From Helicoverpa zea (taxonomy: Eukaryota > Arthropoda > Insecta > Lepidoptera > Noctuidae): 64,000 nt of DNA. A model generated the notes under the pieces. It was not told the DNA's origin, did no database searches, and saw only the letters and a program-made list of their open reading frames with translations. The stretch covers positions 6,758,001 through 6,822,000 of the forward strand of contig NC_061469.1 of assembly GCF_022581195.2 (NCBI RefSeq), given 5' to 3'. Shown here piece after piece: positions 34,301 to 45,299 of the stretch. Numbering within the stretch: the first letter of the stretch is position 1; each line of letters begins with the position of its first letter. A program made the position numbers and the translations under genes.

Positions 34301-37300
34301 TAAAATTGAGCCAAGGAAATCTAATTGGCGCTGTTACTATTGTATATATACTATACTTTTGATTTTGAGCACAAAGTCAAAATCTGAGTAGGTACTTTTT
34401 GAACTAAAACGCCCGTCCTAATTCCTGTGTTCAGAGAAAGTGGCGGAAAATTTTAACAGACCTCACAAATAAAAGGAAAATATTGCATCAATAAAATATC
34501 AATCTGCGAAAACACATTAAACATTTTTTTTCTTACCTGCTCCGATAAGAAGAAAATCAACTGCGTATTTCCAGAATCAATTTGTCCGTGTACCTCCGTG
34601 ACATTGACTCTGATATCATCTTTGAGAAGCAAGGTCATTTTCTGCACTAGTGAGTCGAGTTGACTTTGCGTGAAGGTCGAAATGGGCACGTTCAAGGTCA
34701 ACTCCATGAGGTTCATCTCTAGGGGGTCTGGTTTGACCTGCACGCTCACTGTGTCCTTGTCTGACTCGCCTTGGTCGTCCGTCACTGTTAGCTCGTATAC
34801 GTATCTGCCTGCTTCTATGTTTGTTAGCTGTGGACGGTAGGAAATTATTATTGTCTTGTGAAATTTTATTTGAAAAATGTTTGACGGACGATAATACGAT
34901 GGGCCCTGCATTTTATTCTGTGCTTAAGAAAAGCATCTTTCAATCCAATTTTTTACACTTCGAGAGGCGTTATTTCTGTTTACGACTATTTTGATGAAGG
35001 TTTTCCCGATTGTAATATTTGTTCTGAAAACGTTCTTAACTGCGTGGTGTTATCTCTGTAAGGGAATTTATTATTTCGTGCAACAATTTCAAATATTTAA
35101 AAAACTCTGAGAACGGTCTTAATCCCCATTTGTTTCCACTTACCATAAGCACAGGCTGTGTATCAGAGTTGAGTATAACCGTCCCGGCAGCCAGGCCGGA
35201 CGGCGAGCGAGTCCACTTCCACGACACGATGCGAAAGTCATCCGAGGATTTGGAGCCATTCAGTATGAGCACTGTTACTGGCAAGTTCAGTACTAGGTCA
35301 CCGCCCGCGTCCGCTTTCGGAGGGCTGTTTTTATCTGTGGGTTTGTTAGAGGTTTTAATAAAAATATAAATTAGGTATTTCTGACGTCTATAGTAAGGGA
35401 CGGTTTGTCGATTATCGATATCAATGTCTGACGTTTAACACGTCGTTTAGTATAAGCACTGTTACTGGCAGGTTTAGTACTAGATCACCGCCCGCGTCCG
35501 CTTTTGGGGGACTGTTTTTATCTGTGGGTAGCATTGTTAGAGGTTGTATGTCAATATTAAGTAGGTATTTCTTAGGTCTATGGTAAGGAAGTGTTTTGCA
35601 TGTAAAAAATCCTTCTATTATTATAAAAGCGAGCTTGTAAGAATTTATGTTTCAATCATTTATAAGGTAAAGTTAAATAACAGAGATATTGTTTGCTTGC
35701 GCGATGGGAGACGGTAATTAGTGTGTTTGGTTTTTGATGTTGTTATTTATATGGTTCGTATGATACAGTGTACATTAGTCCATGAACAATCAGTGAAACT
35801 GTCATTTCAACCACAAGCACACAATCAATATGAATAGAATTCACAATCATGCATTACACAATTTTTTTACAAACGATTCACGATCACGATTTCATTTCAC
35901 CATGAAAATATTAGTGAAATGTGTGAATTTTGTTTAAAAAAAAAACATATTCTTGTAAGTTCCCTGCCCTAGTGTTCCCAGTTTGAGAATAATTTCGGAA
36001 TGCCATGGTTAGTCGTATTCCCATATAAAAAAACATATCACAAATTTTTATACTGCGTGTAATTGACGCCAGAAAAGGCGAAGTAGCTAAAATTGACATT
36101 TAAGCATATTTTTTTAGACATATCGCAAAATTCTGGCCTCAATTACGTAACACCTAATACTACGTTCTGAAGTTTATATCATACAAAAAATTAGCAAACT
36201 TACTTTGAGTAACAGTGACGGTGACATTATCGGACGCTGAATTTCCATTGTCGTCGAGTACAGTCAGCGAGAACACGTATTGCCCTTTAGTGAGAGCCGT
36301 GGCATTCGCAACGGACTCGTTAAAGTTGATAATGTTAGAGTTAGTAGGACCGGACAGGCAACGCCAGGTGTACGCGACTATCCTATGGTCATCGTGCGAT
36401 GCGGATCCGTTCAGGATGATCCACGTTTGCGGTAGTGATATGAACTGCAAGTATATTATATTACAGTGTTGATTAGCTGGTATGGTTCGTTGCGATATGC
36501 ATATAGTAAACAGCTACTTAACTCGTGTTGACGACTACTTCTTATTTAGAAGCCATTAAAGCCAAAGTAATTTGATATTACTGAAGCCGGCAATGAAAAT
36601 CAGAATATTTTTTTTATTAAGCATCTTCTGTGATGATAAAATATTGCAAGGAACCATTTTTTAGTTGTGTCGTCAACCAGTAGGTTGTTATCATGCAATG
36701 GTTGGGTGGAATAGATTTGATCCTTCACCACAATTTGTCATAACATTCTTAAGAACCAACATGCACGTGCACAACATATGTACCTCTAGATACGTAATCC
36801 AAAGACTTCATAATTAAGTTGTTAAGAGAACAATTTATTAGTAAAGTGATCATGCATTTTATTGTTACATAAACATCCTTTGCCAAGATAGGTACATATT
36901 TGAAATGCAGTTTCTTCCACCTTGAGTATTCATTAAAAATCTTTGAATTTCGACTAAGAAGCGATTCCGCTTTTGGCACATAAAGGGGCATTCAAATTAT
37001 TTTATTATTATCAAAATCTATCTGATTATTTAGCAACTAATATTTTATCTACAGCCAGAAGTTTTTGTTTATTTCTTTACAAAACAAAAATACGATGCAA
37101 ACTGACAATATGTTAGCTTTTAAATTCTACCAGCAAATATAATTTACGTAAAACCTAGGTTCGTTTATACTTACAGCCTCAGCTTGTGCATCAGCGACCG
37201 GTGGTGTGTTGGTTGGCGGTTTGACAAACACGTGCACGTCAGCCGTGGACGACTGGCCCGACGAGTCCGTCACTTTCAGCACGAATGTATACACGCCTTC

Positions 37301-40300
37301 CGATAGATTCGACAGCTGGAATATTAAATCGGGAGTTAGTATTATAAATGTGACTGACCATGAGAAAAGGTTTTTTTAACGACGGTAAAATCATCAAATG
37401 ACCCCTCCTGCTGTGGGTTAGCAGCGGTGAGGAAGTGTCAGACTTTCACTGACTAAAAATCCATCTTGTTCCGTCGTAGGCTTTTTATGTATCAGGGCCG
37501 GCCGCGGTAACTCTTTCGAACCGCAGCCTCGGCAGGCCGAGATAAAGTATCTGATGGTTGTTAACAAGATTTGTACATATTTCTAAATTACTCAAGTGCC
37601 AGTGACCATACATTAGACAAGACAAAATCCCGCCTATGTTCATTCAGTAGCGTGTGCGGAAAAACGTAGAGATGCATTTTGTTAAAGCCTACTTTTCTGA
37701 GGACCAAGTCAAACGGTCTTTACCCTCAATAATCGAAAAATTATGTTATTATTTGTACAGTGTAGATGCCAAAGGTTTCTGAACAAATATACCTACATAT
37801 GCAGTTAAATATGATTATCAAAATTATCTGCTCCTTGTCATATCTATTGTACGATTCAAAATACAAATCCTAAATATAAAATGTTTAATAGTACCTAGTC
37901 AAACGACTAAAATATAGCATGAATGTTTATAAAAAGAGGAAACATTGTAAAACGCCATGCGCTAGATTGATAAGGGGCGATAACAAAAAAGGATATGATT
38001 ATAAACCTCGTTTTTTCATTAACTCTTATCTATAGTATTTATGTAATGTTTATAATAAGGACGGTGGCATTGAACAGGAATAAATGGAACATGACCGGAA
38101 TAGCTTCCTATGTACCAAAACATGCTAACTTTAGTGTGCATTATTAAATATAATAGAATATATAATTCCATCGCCAATGAAAAAAAGGATTTTCGTGAGT
38201 AGTTTGATTGAGATAGGCAATTAATTCAATACTCCATGCCAGTTAAAAATGTGTCGATGAAATAATTATTAGTTATGGAGATCGATCCAATCATAAATAA
38301 GTATGAATTATGGATTAAAAAATACCATGAACCTACTTGTAAATAAGGAGAGTGCGTGTTTTGCATATCTACAGCTTTGTTTTCGTCCTCAGCTGACTTC
38401 GTCCATTCCCATGACGTGATCTCGTGGTCGTCCGTCGAGAGACTTCCATTCAAAGTCAGGTTATTGTTCGGCAAATATATTATTACGTCTTGGCCTGAAG
38501 AACAAAAAAAAGTAACATTATTGTAAGTTAAAGAAATTACACTTATATGTATTGAGTAAAAACTGATAGGCTTCGGGCGATATGCTTCATAATTAATAAA
38601 TAAACATTTATCGATATCGATTTCGTTTCGAGTTCGTACATACGAGTATTGCATATGAAGCGTATCAATGCAGTAGAAATAGTCAAAGGTGCTTTACCAA
38701 AGTGTTAAGTAATCACAAGATTTTAGTATTTTTTTTACTAAAATCTTTTGAATTGAATTCTTATTAGATAAACAAAATAACTGCTTTATTTCAAACTCAC
38801 CCGCATTCGCTTCTGGCGGATAATCCGTATGATTCAACACTGTTATATTAGCTGCCGTTGAATTCTTCACATGATCTGAGTCTTCTACTGTCAGTTTAAA
38901 TGTATAGTTGCCAGGTTGTTTCAGATCATTTAGCACTAAAGTAGGCCCATCTTGTAAAGGAGGTTGGTAACCGATAGGGCCTGATGTCAAGTCCCAATGC
39001 CAGGATATGATAGCGTCGTCGTCCTGTGTATTTAAGATATTATGTTACATGCAACTAAAATAATTGATGTAAACTTTATGACGCAACGTGTCTATCATAA
39101 TCTACTGTTACAAAACCTCAAATCATGTGGATGTCCATTATTTAACAGGGAGATCAAAAAAGTTATAGCAAAGAATATTGTCAAGAAAATATTTTCTTTA
39201 TTTGGCTTACTGATTTTAGGTACTTTCTTATACCTCTGCAAAATTTCGTATCAACAGAACAATGGCTGATTATATTCCTATTCGCAACAGTTTAAAGTTA
39301 TAATCAGCATTATAGTTTATAAAGCTTTTCTTACCTTACTAGCGCTGCCATCAAGTACAGCGACAGTATTAGGCAGCTTCACAGTTTGTGTCTGTGGCGT
39401 GATGACAACTTGCGGGGGAGTATTCACGCGGTGCGGTGGTAACACCGTCACATTAGCAAACCCTTCCCCGTAAGAGTTGGTACCGTTCACAGTGACCTTG
39501 AACCGGTACTGGCCTTCCGTCAAGTCTGTTAGTGTGACTTTAGCTCCGTTCTGGTTCATGTTGCCTTGATGAAACAAAAGATGTAGTTATGAAAAACTAT
39601 TTGTATTGTTGTATATTTGGAACAATTTTATTGGAAATTTTTGAAAATATTATGATATAAAACCTAGTACATCTAAAAGATCAAGAGATATTTTATAGTA
39701 GTTGTTTTATGCAGTGAAAAATAAATTAGTTTGAAGATTGATGGCAATTGAGATAAGGAAAAGTTTCTGCTATAGGATTATTTGCAATGTATTAAATACT
39801 ATGTTTAGGTACAAATAGCACATAGTTGTTACCTGTAAAACCTCCCTTTGGTTGGTCAACTAGCGTCCATACATAGTTGTAATGACTCATTGTTGCTTTC
39901 TCATCAGGTATAGTGTATGCAGCCAAGGTCACTTCATTGTCTGGCAGTTGTACCTAACAAATACAAATATAGCACCTTAACATTATATTATATTTGTCCA
40001 ATTAATTTTAATTTAAAGGACACCTTTTCACACACGGTCGGTTAGCCCCATGGTTAGTTATTAATTAACTTGTGTTATGGGTCCTAACACAACTGATAAA
40101 CTACATATAGCTACATATATACATATTTATAAATACATATTGTAACACCCAGACCACGGCTAACAAGCATGCTCATCACACAAATGTCGACCGAGCCGGG
40201 AATCGAACCCGGGACCTCGGCTTCGGCAGTCCGGCATGGTGACCATTGCGCCATCGAGGTCGTCGAATTATTATTGTTTTATTGTTTATGGCTGCTCTAT

Positions 40301-42072
40301 AAGGAAATCAGCTACACAGCTGTTGAGTTTTGCAAACCACTAGAGTCTAGACCAACTAGAAAAACAAACAAAATAAGCATAGAATGGCTTATCTACGTAT
40401 GATATGCAACTAACATTTTTATTGTTATAACACAGAACAATTACTCTGATTAAGTAAAATTTGTTTTGCCTCTCCACATTAGCTTCAATTAGATTTCTAC
40501 AAGGATTAGTAAAGTGATTACCTGCTTAGATAAAATTGAAACTGTCAATGTTTGCACACTTTTTTGTGAAGAAGTTTCAGTTTTCAGAACATCATTTTTC
40601 AATTCATCATCAGTTTTCTTCATGGCATCAACCGGTATTGTCGGGCCTTTAGAAAATGGTCTCATCGTCTGAACGCAAGCTCCTTGAGCATTCTCCTCTG
40701 TGCCGGGCACACATTTGCAAATACCATTTCGCATTTTATGACCCACTGGTATACATTCTGAGTTAAATGGACAATCACCAGCCCCTAGTTCACAGGGTAT
40801 CTTTTCCAGAAAATTTGTTGCATCCATAATCATGTCACTGTCATTATTGTCACGGTATTTATCAAAGGTTCTTGCTTCATCATCATCCATTGTAGGCAAG
40901 TTGTTGAGGAAATGAGACAAAAAGTTGGATTCCTCATCATCATTGAGCAAGTCATTGCGGTGACTTGTGTAAGGGGCATACAAGGAATCATCCTCGGGAG
41001 AGAAGTTGTTGTTTACTGGCCTATAACTAGATTGATCCAATATATCTGACCAGTTTTCTGTAATAGAAAATATTTATGAAGCTTTGAACATATCTGTCAG
41101 CAGAGGCATTAACAGTGTTATTTATTATTCTTATCATTTAAATACCTACATTTAAACAATCGAGGAAGTGTTAAAATGGTTTATATTAATTATGTAGGTA
41201 CCCAATTATGTTTCTATCTAACATAGCATTCAAACAAATTATTTTTTACCTTGCTAATAAAATGAGGATTTTTTTCAAATTAACATATTTATTATTATTT
41301 ACAAATATGTAGATATATTTTAAGAAAATGTAGTTCATAGTTTACCATTAGGTAGCACTGGTTTCACAAGTATCATGGATACATGTGAAGCCTCCCACTT
41401 GCGGCTGCCAGTCCTCTGCAGAGGCAAGCACAGCTCGTCACTGACACACTCCACGTGGAAGCACCTCAAGTCATATATGAATACTATGTTGCAGGTATCA
41501 GATAGACAGCATTCCATCACACATTGTTTTAAGCCTTTTAAATTAGGTTTTTCTGTGTAGTTTCCAGCTGTTAGATTTCCTAAGAAAAAAAATATTGTGT
41601 ATGTGAATTTTAGATTTGTAAACTTCAACATCATAATTGATGCAACTACTTTTTTTTTAAGATTTGTGAAACCCTAAGACAACCCACTGACTGAAATTAC
41701 TTCTTTTATTTAAAGATATATGTTGCATAAGTAACTTTAATTTGACTGAGAAATTGTTTTTATAGTATCAAAAAATATTTTAGTAGAAGCAAATTCATTA
41801 ACAGCTGTTAAAGTTGCCCTAAGTATTATTAATAAAATGTTACTTCTAGTACTTAAATATAATCTTCTATTAATTTATTCACTGAAGCATTAGACGGTTA
41901 ATTACTTACCAACTGGCATGTAGTTCAAAAAATTCTTTGGATAAAGCTTAGGGCACTTATTGCTTTCATACTTTTCACTCCATGGTTTATTGTACTGAGA
42001 CAAACACAGTCTAATATTTAATAAAACCACTATAATAAATAAACTCAAACATATGTTATGAATACTGTTCAT
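22345..42072 (-). CDS. KIAA0319L: KIAA0319-like receptor with five PKD domains
   Basis: This is a single-pass type I membrane glycoprotein of about 1026 residues; vertebrate KIAA0319/KIAA0319L act in cell adhesion, trafficking and neuronal migration. Exons (minus): 42072-41910, 41579-41346, 41057-40522, 39953-39833, 39564-39335, 39023-38801, 38494-38337, 37315-37175, 36444-36204, 35334-35144, 34827-34537, 33776-33560, one 168-nt membrane exon (first copy 23582-23415, last 22846-22679), 22511-22345. All phases agree. Domains: signal peptide 1-26; MANSC-type cysteine domain about 55-130 (CVMECCLSDTCNIVFIYDLR); cysteine-rich segment in exon 3; five PKD domains about 312-780, with motifs such as LNGSASHDDHRIVAYTW; EGF-like CSGRGVCDHAARVCRCDAFW near 890; membrane helix about 918-940; basic RKPRARSKYRLLP; tail with SETETDSDVLFETK. 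The membrane exon is in a five-copy array and the preceding intron holds the CACTA element. Confidence 0.93.
22618..23582 (-). repeat. 184-bp tandem array of the transmembrane exon, five full copies and one stub
   Basis: Five copies of a 168-nt exon lie at 23582-23415, 23398-23231, 23214-23047, 23030-22863 and 22846-22679, separated by an identical 16-nt spacer (gtgagtatactgtcag on the minus strand) that reads as a splice donor followed directly by an acceptor. A sixth partial copy of about 35-45 nt begins at 22662 and breaks off near 22618-22628. The repeats appear identical except the first copy's opening bases (AATGGTCTGTGG against AGTGGCCGGTGG). The array is far more GC-rich than its surroundings. 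Each copy encodes the membrane helix and RKPRARSKYRLLP. Open frames on the plus strand here are shadows. An assembly artefact has to be considered. Confidence 0.93.
23746..24840. repeat. Left subterminal repeat region of the CACTA element
   Basis: About 1.1 kb is filled with roughly twenty short motifs of the type CTTATAA, CCTATAAG and CTTATAG in both orientations, often followed by ATGC or preceded by AAGATT/AGTC. In plant CACTA elements such subterminal motifs bind an element-encoded protein and are needed for mobility. By analogy the DUF4806 protein or the transposase could bind here; that is inference. Confidence 0.75.
24887..27041 (+). CDS. tnp2-like CACTA transposase
   Basis: Three exons, 24887-25499, 25583-25762 and 25849-27041, give an uninterrupted frame of about 661 residues. 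The N-terminus has a short basic region (NDWKRLKRSGGYRRKVKNRY) and an acidic linker. A tnp2-like centre includes NGLIKCLKNTLQGLDL, NVNIDGLPVYKSSRHQLWPI, a GCLKCTVIGEYSH cysteine pair and PVADSLHLIDLGLMKRLLIG. The C-terminal part matches the DUF4218-type module found in EnSpm transposases, with HNLTHIVDEVRKFGILQTFN and AYPFENKLYAIKQTIR. The second intron uses a GC-AG donor (AAAG/gcaagt). Catalytic acidic residues cannot be assigned by eye. No stop or frameshift is seen, so it may still be functional. Confidence 0.8.
27418..27586. mobile_element. Small inverted-repeat MITE
   Basis: Arms of about 45 bp, GCCAGCACATCAACCTATCT at the left and its imperfect reverse complement ending TAATGTGCTGGCAACA at the right, share the inner sequence AAAATCTGACAAATTT. 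It lies just downstream of the transposase stop codon. A clear target duplication was not found. Confidence 0.55.
27940..27978. repeat. 18-bp hairpin between the two convergent CACTA genes
   Basis: AGACTATCCCAAACTGTC is followed after three bases by its reverse complement with two mismatches. It lies between the 3' ends of the transposase and DUF4806 genes. It may be part of a small repeat or an RNA stem; the role is unknown. Confidence 0.6.
28050..30613 (-). CDS. DUF4806-domain protein of the CACTA element
   Basis: Three coding exons, 30613-30260, 29219-29160 and 28952-28050, join in phase to about 438 residues. The N-terminus, IVLTCVPHQWESDGVLYWP, is the tryptophan-rich module common at the start of insect DUF4806 proteins. 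The middle is low-complexity with a heptad-like coiled coil (MKIDITTIKSDLKSINDDMK). The C-terminal DUF4806 domain runs from LKPIQDLKDLEEFENKL through FKSCSWTGASRSQ to GFSKMIGFFFEVIY. The tail is basic and Ser/Thr-rich. DUF4806 has no established biochemical role; the domain is frequent in transposon-linked genes. An acceptor just before the start codon implies a 5' UTR intron. A Lep1 copy sits in the first coding intron. A short extra exon cannot be excluded. Confidence 0.75.
29876..30052 (+). repeat. Lep1-type copy in the DUF4806 gene intron
   Basis: TATACTAATATTATAAAGAG through ACTACTGGACCGATTTTAAA to ACCGCGGGAAAACGGCTAGT. It closely resembles the reverse complement of the copy at 55393-55860. 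Confidence 0.85.
31075..31201 (-). pseudogene. hAT transposase C-terminal fragment
   Basis: About 40 codons match the hAT dimerisation region: EYLSRPAGSVASEQLFSGSG followed by LIYDPLRNKLETE. Nothing else of the transposase remains. Nearby, 31340-31440 has repeated TCCGA/TCGGAA motifs of a kind seen near the ends of some hAT elements. It is a remnant nested in the CACTA element. Confidence 0.7.
31801..32085 (-). CDS. Hypothetical 94-residue CxxC protein
   Basis: The ATG follows a good intron acceptor (cctttttag, then 15 bases), so a spliced transcript is plausible; a matching donor (AAAAAC/gtaagt) lies at about 32471, which would give a non-coding first exon near 32472-32560. The protein has three CxxC pairs, CNGC, CPNC and CTNC, spread over 60 residues, suggesting one or two zinc-binding ribbons. 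It lies inside the CACTA element, on the same strand as the DUF4806 gene. I do not recognise the family. It could be a third gene of the element, a captured gene or a chance frame. Confidence 0.4.
   Translation of the reverse strand: MVVIFDVDCFLTKSSLILLNHVRWPWTNTHFVLSESCNGCGFPVYLNNMDRPTHFISNQENLKLFMHQSFFWCPNCSQYSIYDHYIEDECTNCY
32560..33454. repeat. Right subterminal repeat region of the CACTA element
   Basis: It carries the same CTTATAAG / TTATAAG / CTATAGG motifs as the left end, for example ACAAGATTCTTATAAG near 32800, plus the inner end-like sequence at about 32866. Confidence 0.7.
33824..34220. repeat. Degenerate repeat with related ends
   Basis: CAATGTGTACAGGGGG near 33827 recurs as CAATGTGTACTGGGGG near 34182, and internal CCAATGTGTGAACACC-type sequence occurs in inverted form near 33940. 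It looks like an old non-autonomous element in the intron between exons 11 and 12 of the KIAA0319-like gene. The class is not assigned. Confidence 0.35.
35447..35590 (-). pseudogene. Truncated duplicate of KIAA0319-like exon 10 start
   Basis: About 140 bp match 35263-35400, covering the 5' third of exon 10, its acceptor and upstream intron. The copy keeps the acceptor and the sense of PPKADAGGDLVLNLPVTVLI with mostly silent changes, then runs into unrelated sequence. It lies upstream of the real exon in the same orientation and lacks the rest of the PKD exon and a donor, so it is a pseudo-exon. Confidence 0.8.
37395..37550. repeat. Lepidopteran interspersed repeat fragment
   Basis: It contains GTGTCAGACTTTCACTGACT and a GGGCCGGCCGCGGTAACTC segment that I recognise from common moth repeats. 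It lies in the intron between exons 7 and 8 of the KIAA0319-like gene. Confidence 0.5.
40018..40262 (-). mobile_element. tRNA-derived SINE
   Basis: On the minus strand the head reads as a tRNA-like sequence with box A (TGGCGCAATGGT) and box B (GGGTTCGATTCCCGG), followed by a tail running to GGTTAGCCCCATGGTT-type sequence in plus orientation near 40050. The head is transcribed by Pol III in such elements. The attached tail shows it is a SINE and not a functional tRNA gene. Confidence 0.8.
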
Positions 42073-42834
42073 TTTGGATTATCTAAAAAATATTCCGAGA
42101 CTTATTAGTTTCGTCGCACTGTTTCATTCGATGGTAAAATATACTGCACGAATTCAGTTATCTCAATCACAGGAACCTAAACGTAACGAAAGATATGCAA
42201 TTTACGCGTGGGACGACCAATTTAACTGTTTTGTTTTGCTAACTCTGATACAGCTAGAAATAATCGAAATTCCTCATTTCGCATTGTAAATTGAAAACGT
42301 CGGACAACTTCAGAATGACATTCATTTGACTGAAAGAAAATCTGATGATCAAACAAAATAATCAAACTTAGCCATAAATTACGAAACACAAGTTAGTTGC
42401 TTCACGTTCTATCGGTAGGTGTGCGCATTTTTTGTCTCCTCCTTCAAAATTTGGGATGCCTTAAATACTGGAACGTTTATCTGGAACGTGCTCTATTCGC
42501 GACAGTTTATTTTATGACGTATGTGACGTTTTACTGTTTTTATCAAAGGCAAGGCAATGACAAAATTCGAAACTCCTATGTTAGGCATTCTTTAGACGAT
42601 CAATTAAAATGTGCAAATTGAAATAAATATTACGAAATGTGTAAAATTAACCGAGTAGAGTATTAACCAATATATATTTATTATTAAGATAAGATATTGT
42701 AAAAAGTTATTTGTAAATAAATTAATTTTAAATGTAAACCGAGTAGAGCTAGTATTGAAGATTGCGCCATGACTTTAGACAATGAAAATTTAAATTGCAA
42801 AATATTTTTATTACTCAATGTTGTTATCCTATCC
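42073..42834. other. Upstream region of the KIAA0319-like gene
   Basis: The minus-strand promoter must lie just to the right of 42072. AT-rich sequence with no recognisable gene follows; the two short plus-strand frames of 71 and 74 codons have no domain features. Confidence 0.45.
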
Positions 42835-44017
42835 CAGCGGTTCCCGAATTCTTTTGGCTTCGGAACCCTTTTCGTTTCACCATTTTTCGGCGGAACCTTA
42901 CCTTAAGTAAGAAGTAAACTAAAAACGTAAATACACTTAGGTACGGGTCGTGGCGCGTGGTAGCGCACCAAATGGTTATATGGTTAGAGACATATTCATT
43001 ATACTCAGGCGTAGCATGGCTACCTATCTGCCACAAGGGCGAGAAAACAATTTAGCCGCCCTTGACTTTGTGTATTATGTGAATAGTTTTCAGTTTGAAG
43101 ACTGACAAAGTAAACGCAAAAAGAAATAGATTGGGTTTGTACAGGTGCGAGGCAAGCGAGCGCGATTTTTTTTAACTAAAAGAAGAAGTTCCAAGCACCC
43201 GCTAGCATTGAAAGACATTCAGTGGTAGCCGGTATCGCGAGCGAAGCGAGCGCGAATTTTTTTTAGTTTAAGTACCTACACAAAATAAACAAAACCACTG
43301 TAAATTAATAAGGTCTCAAAAAGTACAATCCACAAAAAAAGCAAATGCAAATGAATAAGCAGCTAGCGAAGAAAGCGCTATTGCTTTTTCTGAACCAGAG
43401 GAATAATAAATAAACATCAAAGGAAAACTCGACGCAAGAGCGCGAAATTTTTTCGGTGTTGGATACTTGAGCAATGAAACGAACCTAAAAGCATCACACG
43501 TAACATGGAGTCGCGAGCGAAGCGAGCGCGAAATTTTCGGATTCGCGGAGGTGCAAAAATTGGAAATAATGTCACACTTTGATTCATGGTAAAAATAGCC
43601 ACTGGAAATACTCGTATGCCGTTTCATTTCACGTCCTGTCAAATGTATGAAAACGTATAATCCTGGCGATGAAATAAGCCTCGCTACCTACTTTTGCCGA
43701 TTGCCGAAGACCTGGAGGTATTAAGTTAATCTACAATTTGTTAAAAAACGGAATTTAATTATCTGCTGCCGTGGCCTTCCCCCGCCACTTGTCGCGAAAG
43801 TACGAGACTTACACTCCCGAGTGGTACCAACCTACATGGTGCCAAAATGGAATTTTGGAATGCAATATTTAAAACAATTTAATTGAAAATGAATAATAAT
43901 GTAATATTGTCAAAAGTGAAACGATTTACCATATGGAAATCTTGAATTTTCCACGGAACCCCTGAGGGCCTGTCACGGAACCTCAGGGTTCCGCGGAACC
44001 CCATTTGGGAACGGCTG
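42835..44017. mobile_element. Non-autonomous hAT element
   Basis: A 1183-bp element starts CAGCGGTTCCCGAA and ends, reverse-complemented, CAGCCGTTCCCAAA. An exact 8-bp duplication, TCCTATCC, flanks it at 42827-42834 and 44018-44025; 8-bp duplications and CAG-type ends define hAT. The interior has several copies of a CGAGCGAAGCGAGCGCGAA motif and no transposase. Confidence 0.92.
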
Positions 44018-44025
44018 TCCTATCC

Positions 44026-44210
44026 TACTTATATTATAAATGTGAAAGTTTGTGAGAATGTATGGATGTATGTTTGTTATTCAATCACGCAAAAACGGCT
44101 GGACCGATTTGATTGAAATTTGGTATGTAGATAGGTGATACCCTGGATTAATACATAGGCTACTTTTTATCAACACACCACGCGGGCGAAGCCGCTGGCG
44201 GAAGCTAGTA
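44026..44210 (+). repeat. Lep1-type copy next to the hAT element
   Basis: TACTTATATTATAAATGTGA through AAAACGGCTGGACCGATTTG to GGCGAAGCCGCTGGCGGAAG and CTAGTA. It begins directly at the hAT target duplication, so the hAT element seems to have landed at its edge. Confidence 0.85.
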
Positions 44211-45299
44211 ACTAATAATTACGACTCAGTTTCATTATTTTTCTTATTTCACTGAAAAATCACCGGCCAACCCCGTTTTAATTGGCCGTTTTAAAGTTAA
44301 TCATATTTAAAATTAGGCAGGTGACGCTGCGACCGATTGTAAAAAAAAAGAAAGTACCAAGTTAGTCGGCGTGAACAATATTGCTCTCCTGCGAAATTTT
44401 CCCTTCCTATCAAGTTATACGCCAAATCACCACTCGTATATCTACACGTGCGAATTTCTATTTCCAACGCTAGGTAAGGTACGACAGGCACAGGATTTTT
44501 TTACAATCACTTGTTCGGAATAGGCGAGGCAGAATTATGAAAACTGAGTCAGTACCAGTATAGTTCTAGTAACCTTTATCGAGTCACTCGATTATGTACG
44601 GGTTACGCTTCGATATGTTTTTAGCTCAATTCGACTCAAGTACATAACTTTGTGTGCACATTAGAAAAAGGTACAGGTATTACATAAATACAAAAACACT
44701 CTCTTTGTTTTGGCATGTATCAAGAGGGGCTGAAAATGGTAGTGGGAACATCCATCCATGCTTTATGTATTGATTATTCACATTCATTATTGTTACTTAC
44801 GTATTGTTAGGGGAAGTACATAGAGGAATACATAAGCGAGTAAAAAATAAATAATTTAATAAGTACTTTCGAAGGGTTTTACCTATTATTATACACTTGG
44901 GGAAGAAGTACATGTCGAAAGTAGAGTAGATTAGGGTGGAGGTCGCTGTGGGCATTCCACAGTGGCCATTACGTACGGTAGATACGCCACTTGTAATCAG
45001 TTCATTTAATTAAAACGGTTACGCTCAAATAATTTTGTTTTGATTAGTTGTTAGGCATGATACGGAAATTAAAATTAACGGAATTAATTATAATTTCAAT
45101 TTCTTTTTGTCAATAATGTTGAATGTTACATGACCTCTATGAAATTTTAATAACCCCTATTTTGGTTGGGATCGTAATAACTGAAAATGGGTGCAGGTCA
45201 AATTGGAGGCATTGCCACATTGGGTACCTATTCATTTTTTTCAATAACAAATTTTATGTCTTACTGTATTCTGTAATAAGTAACTAATTGTTATTACAG
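44211..45299. other. Spacer before the protease homolog
   Basis: Mostly AT-rich and featureless. An ATG at 45123 opens a frame with a hydrophobic, signal-like run (LITPILVGIVI) that could be the first exon of the protease homolog, but no donor in the required phase was found. Confidence 0.35.

Noticed and set aside
40190..40262. Stand-alone tRNA gene
   Set aside because: The tRNA-like head continues into a SINE tail.
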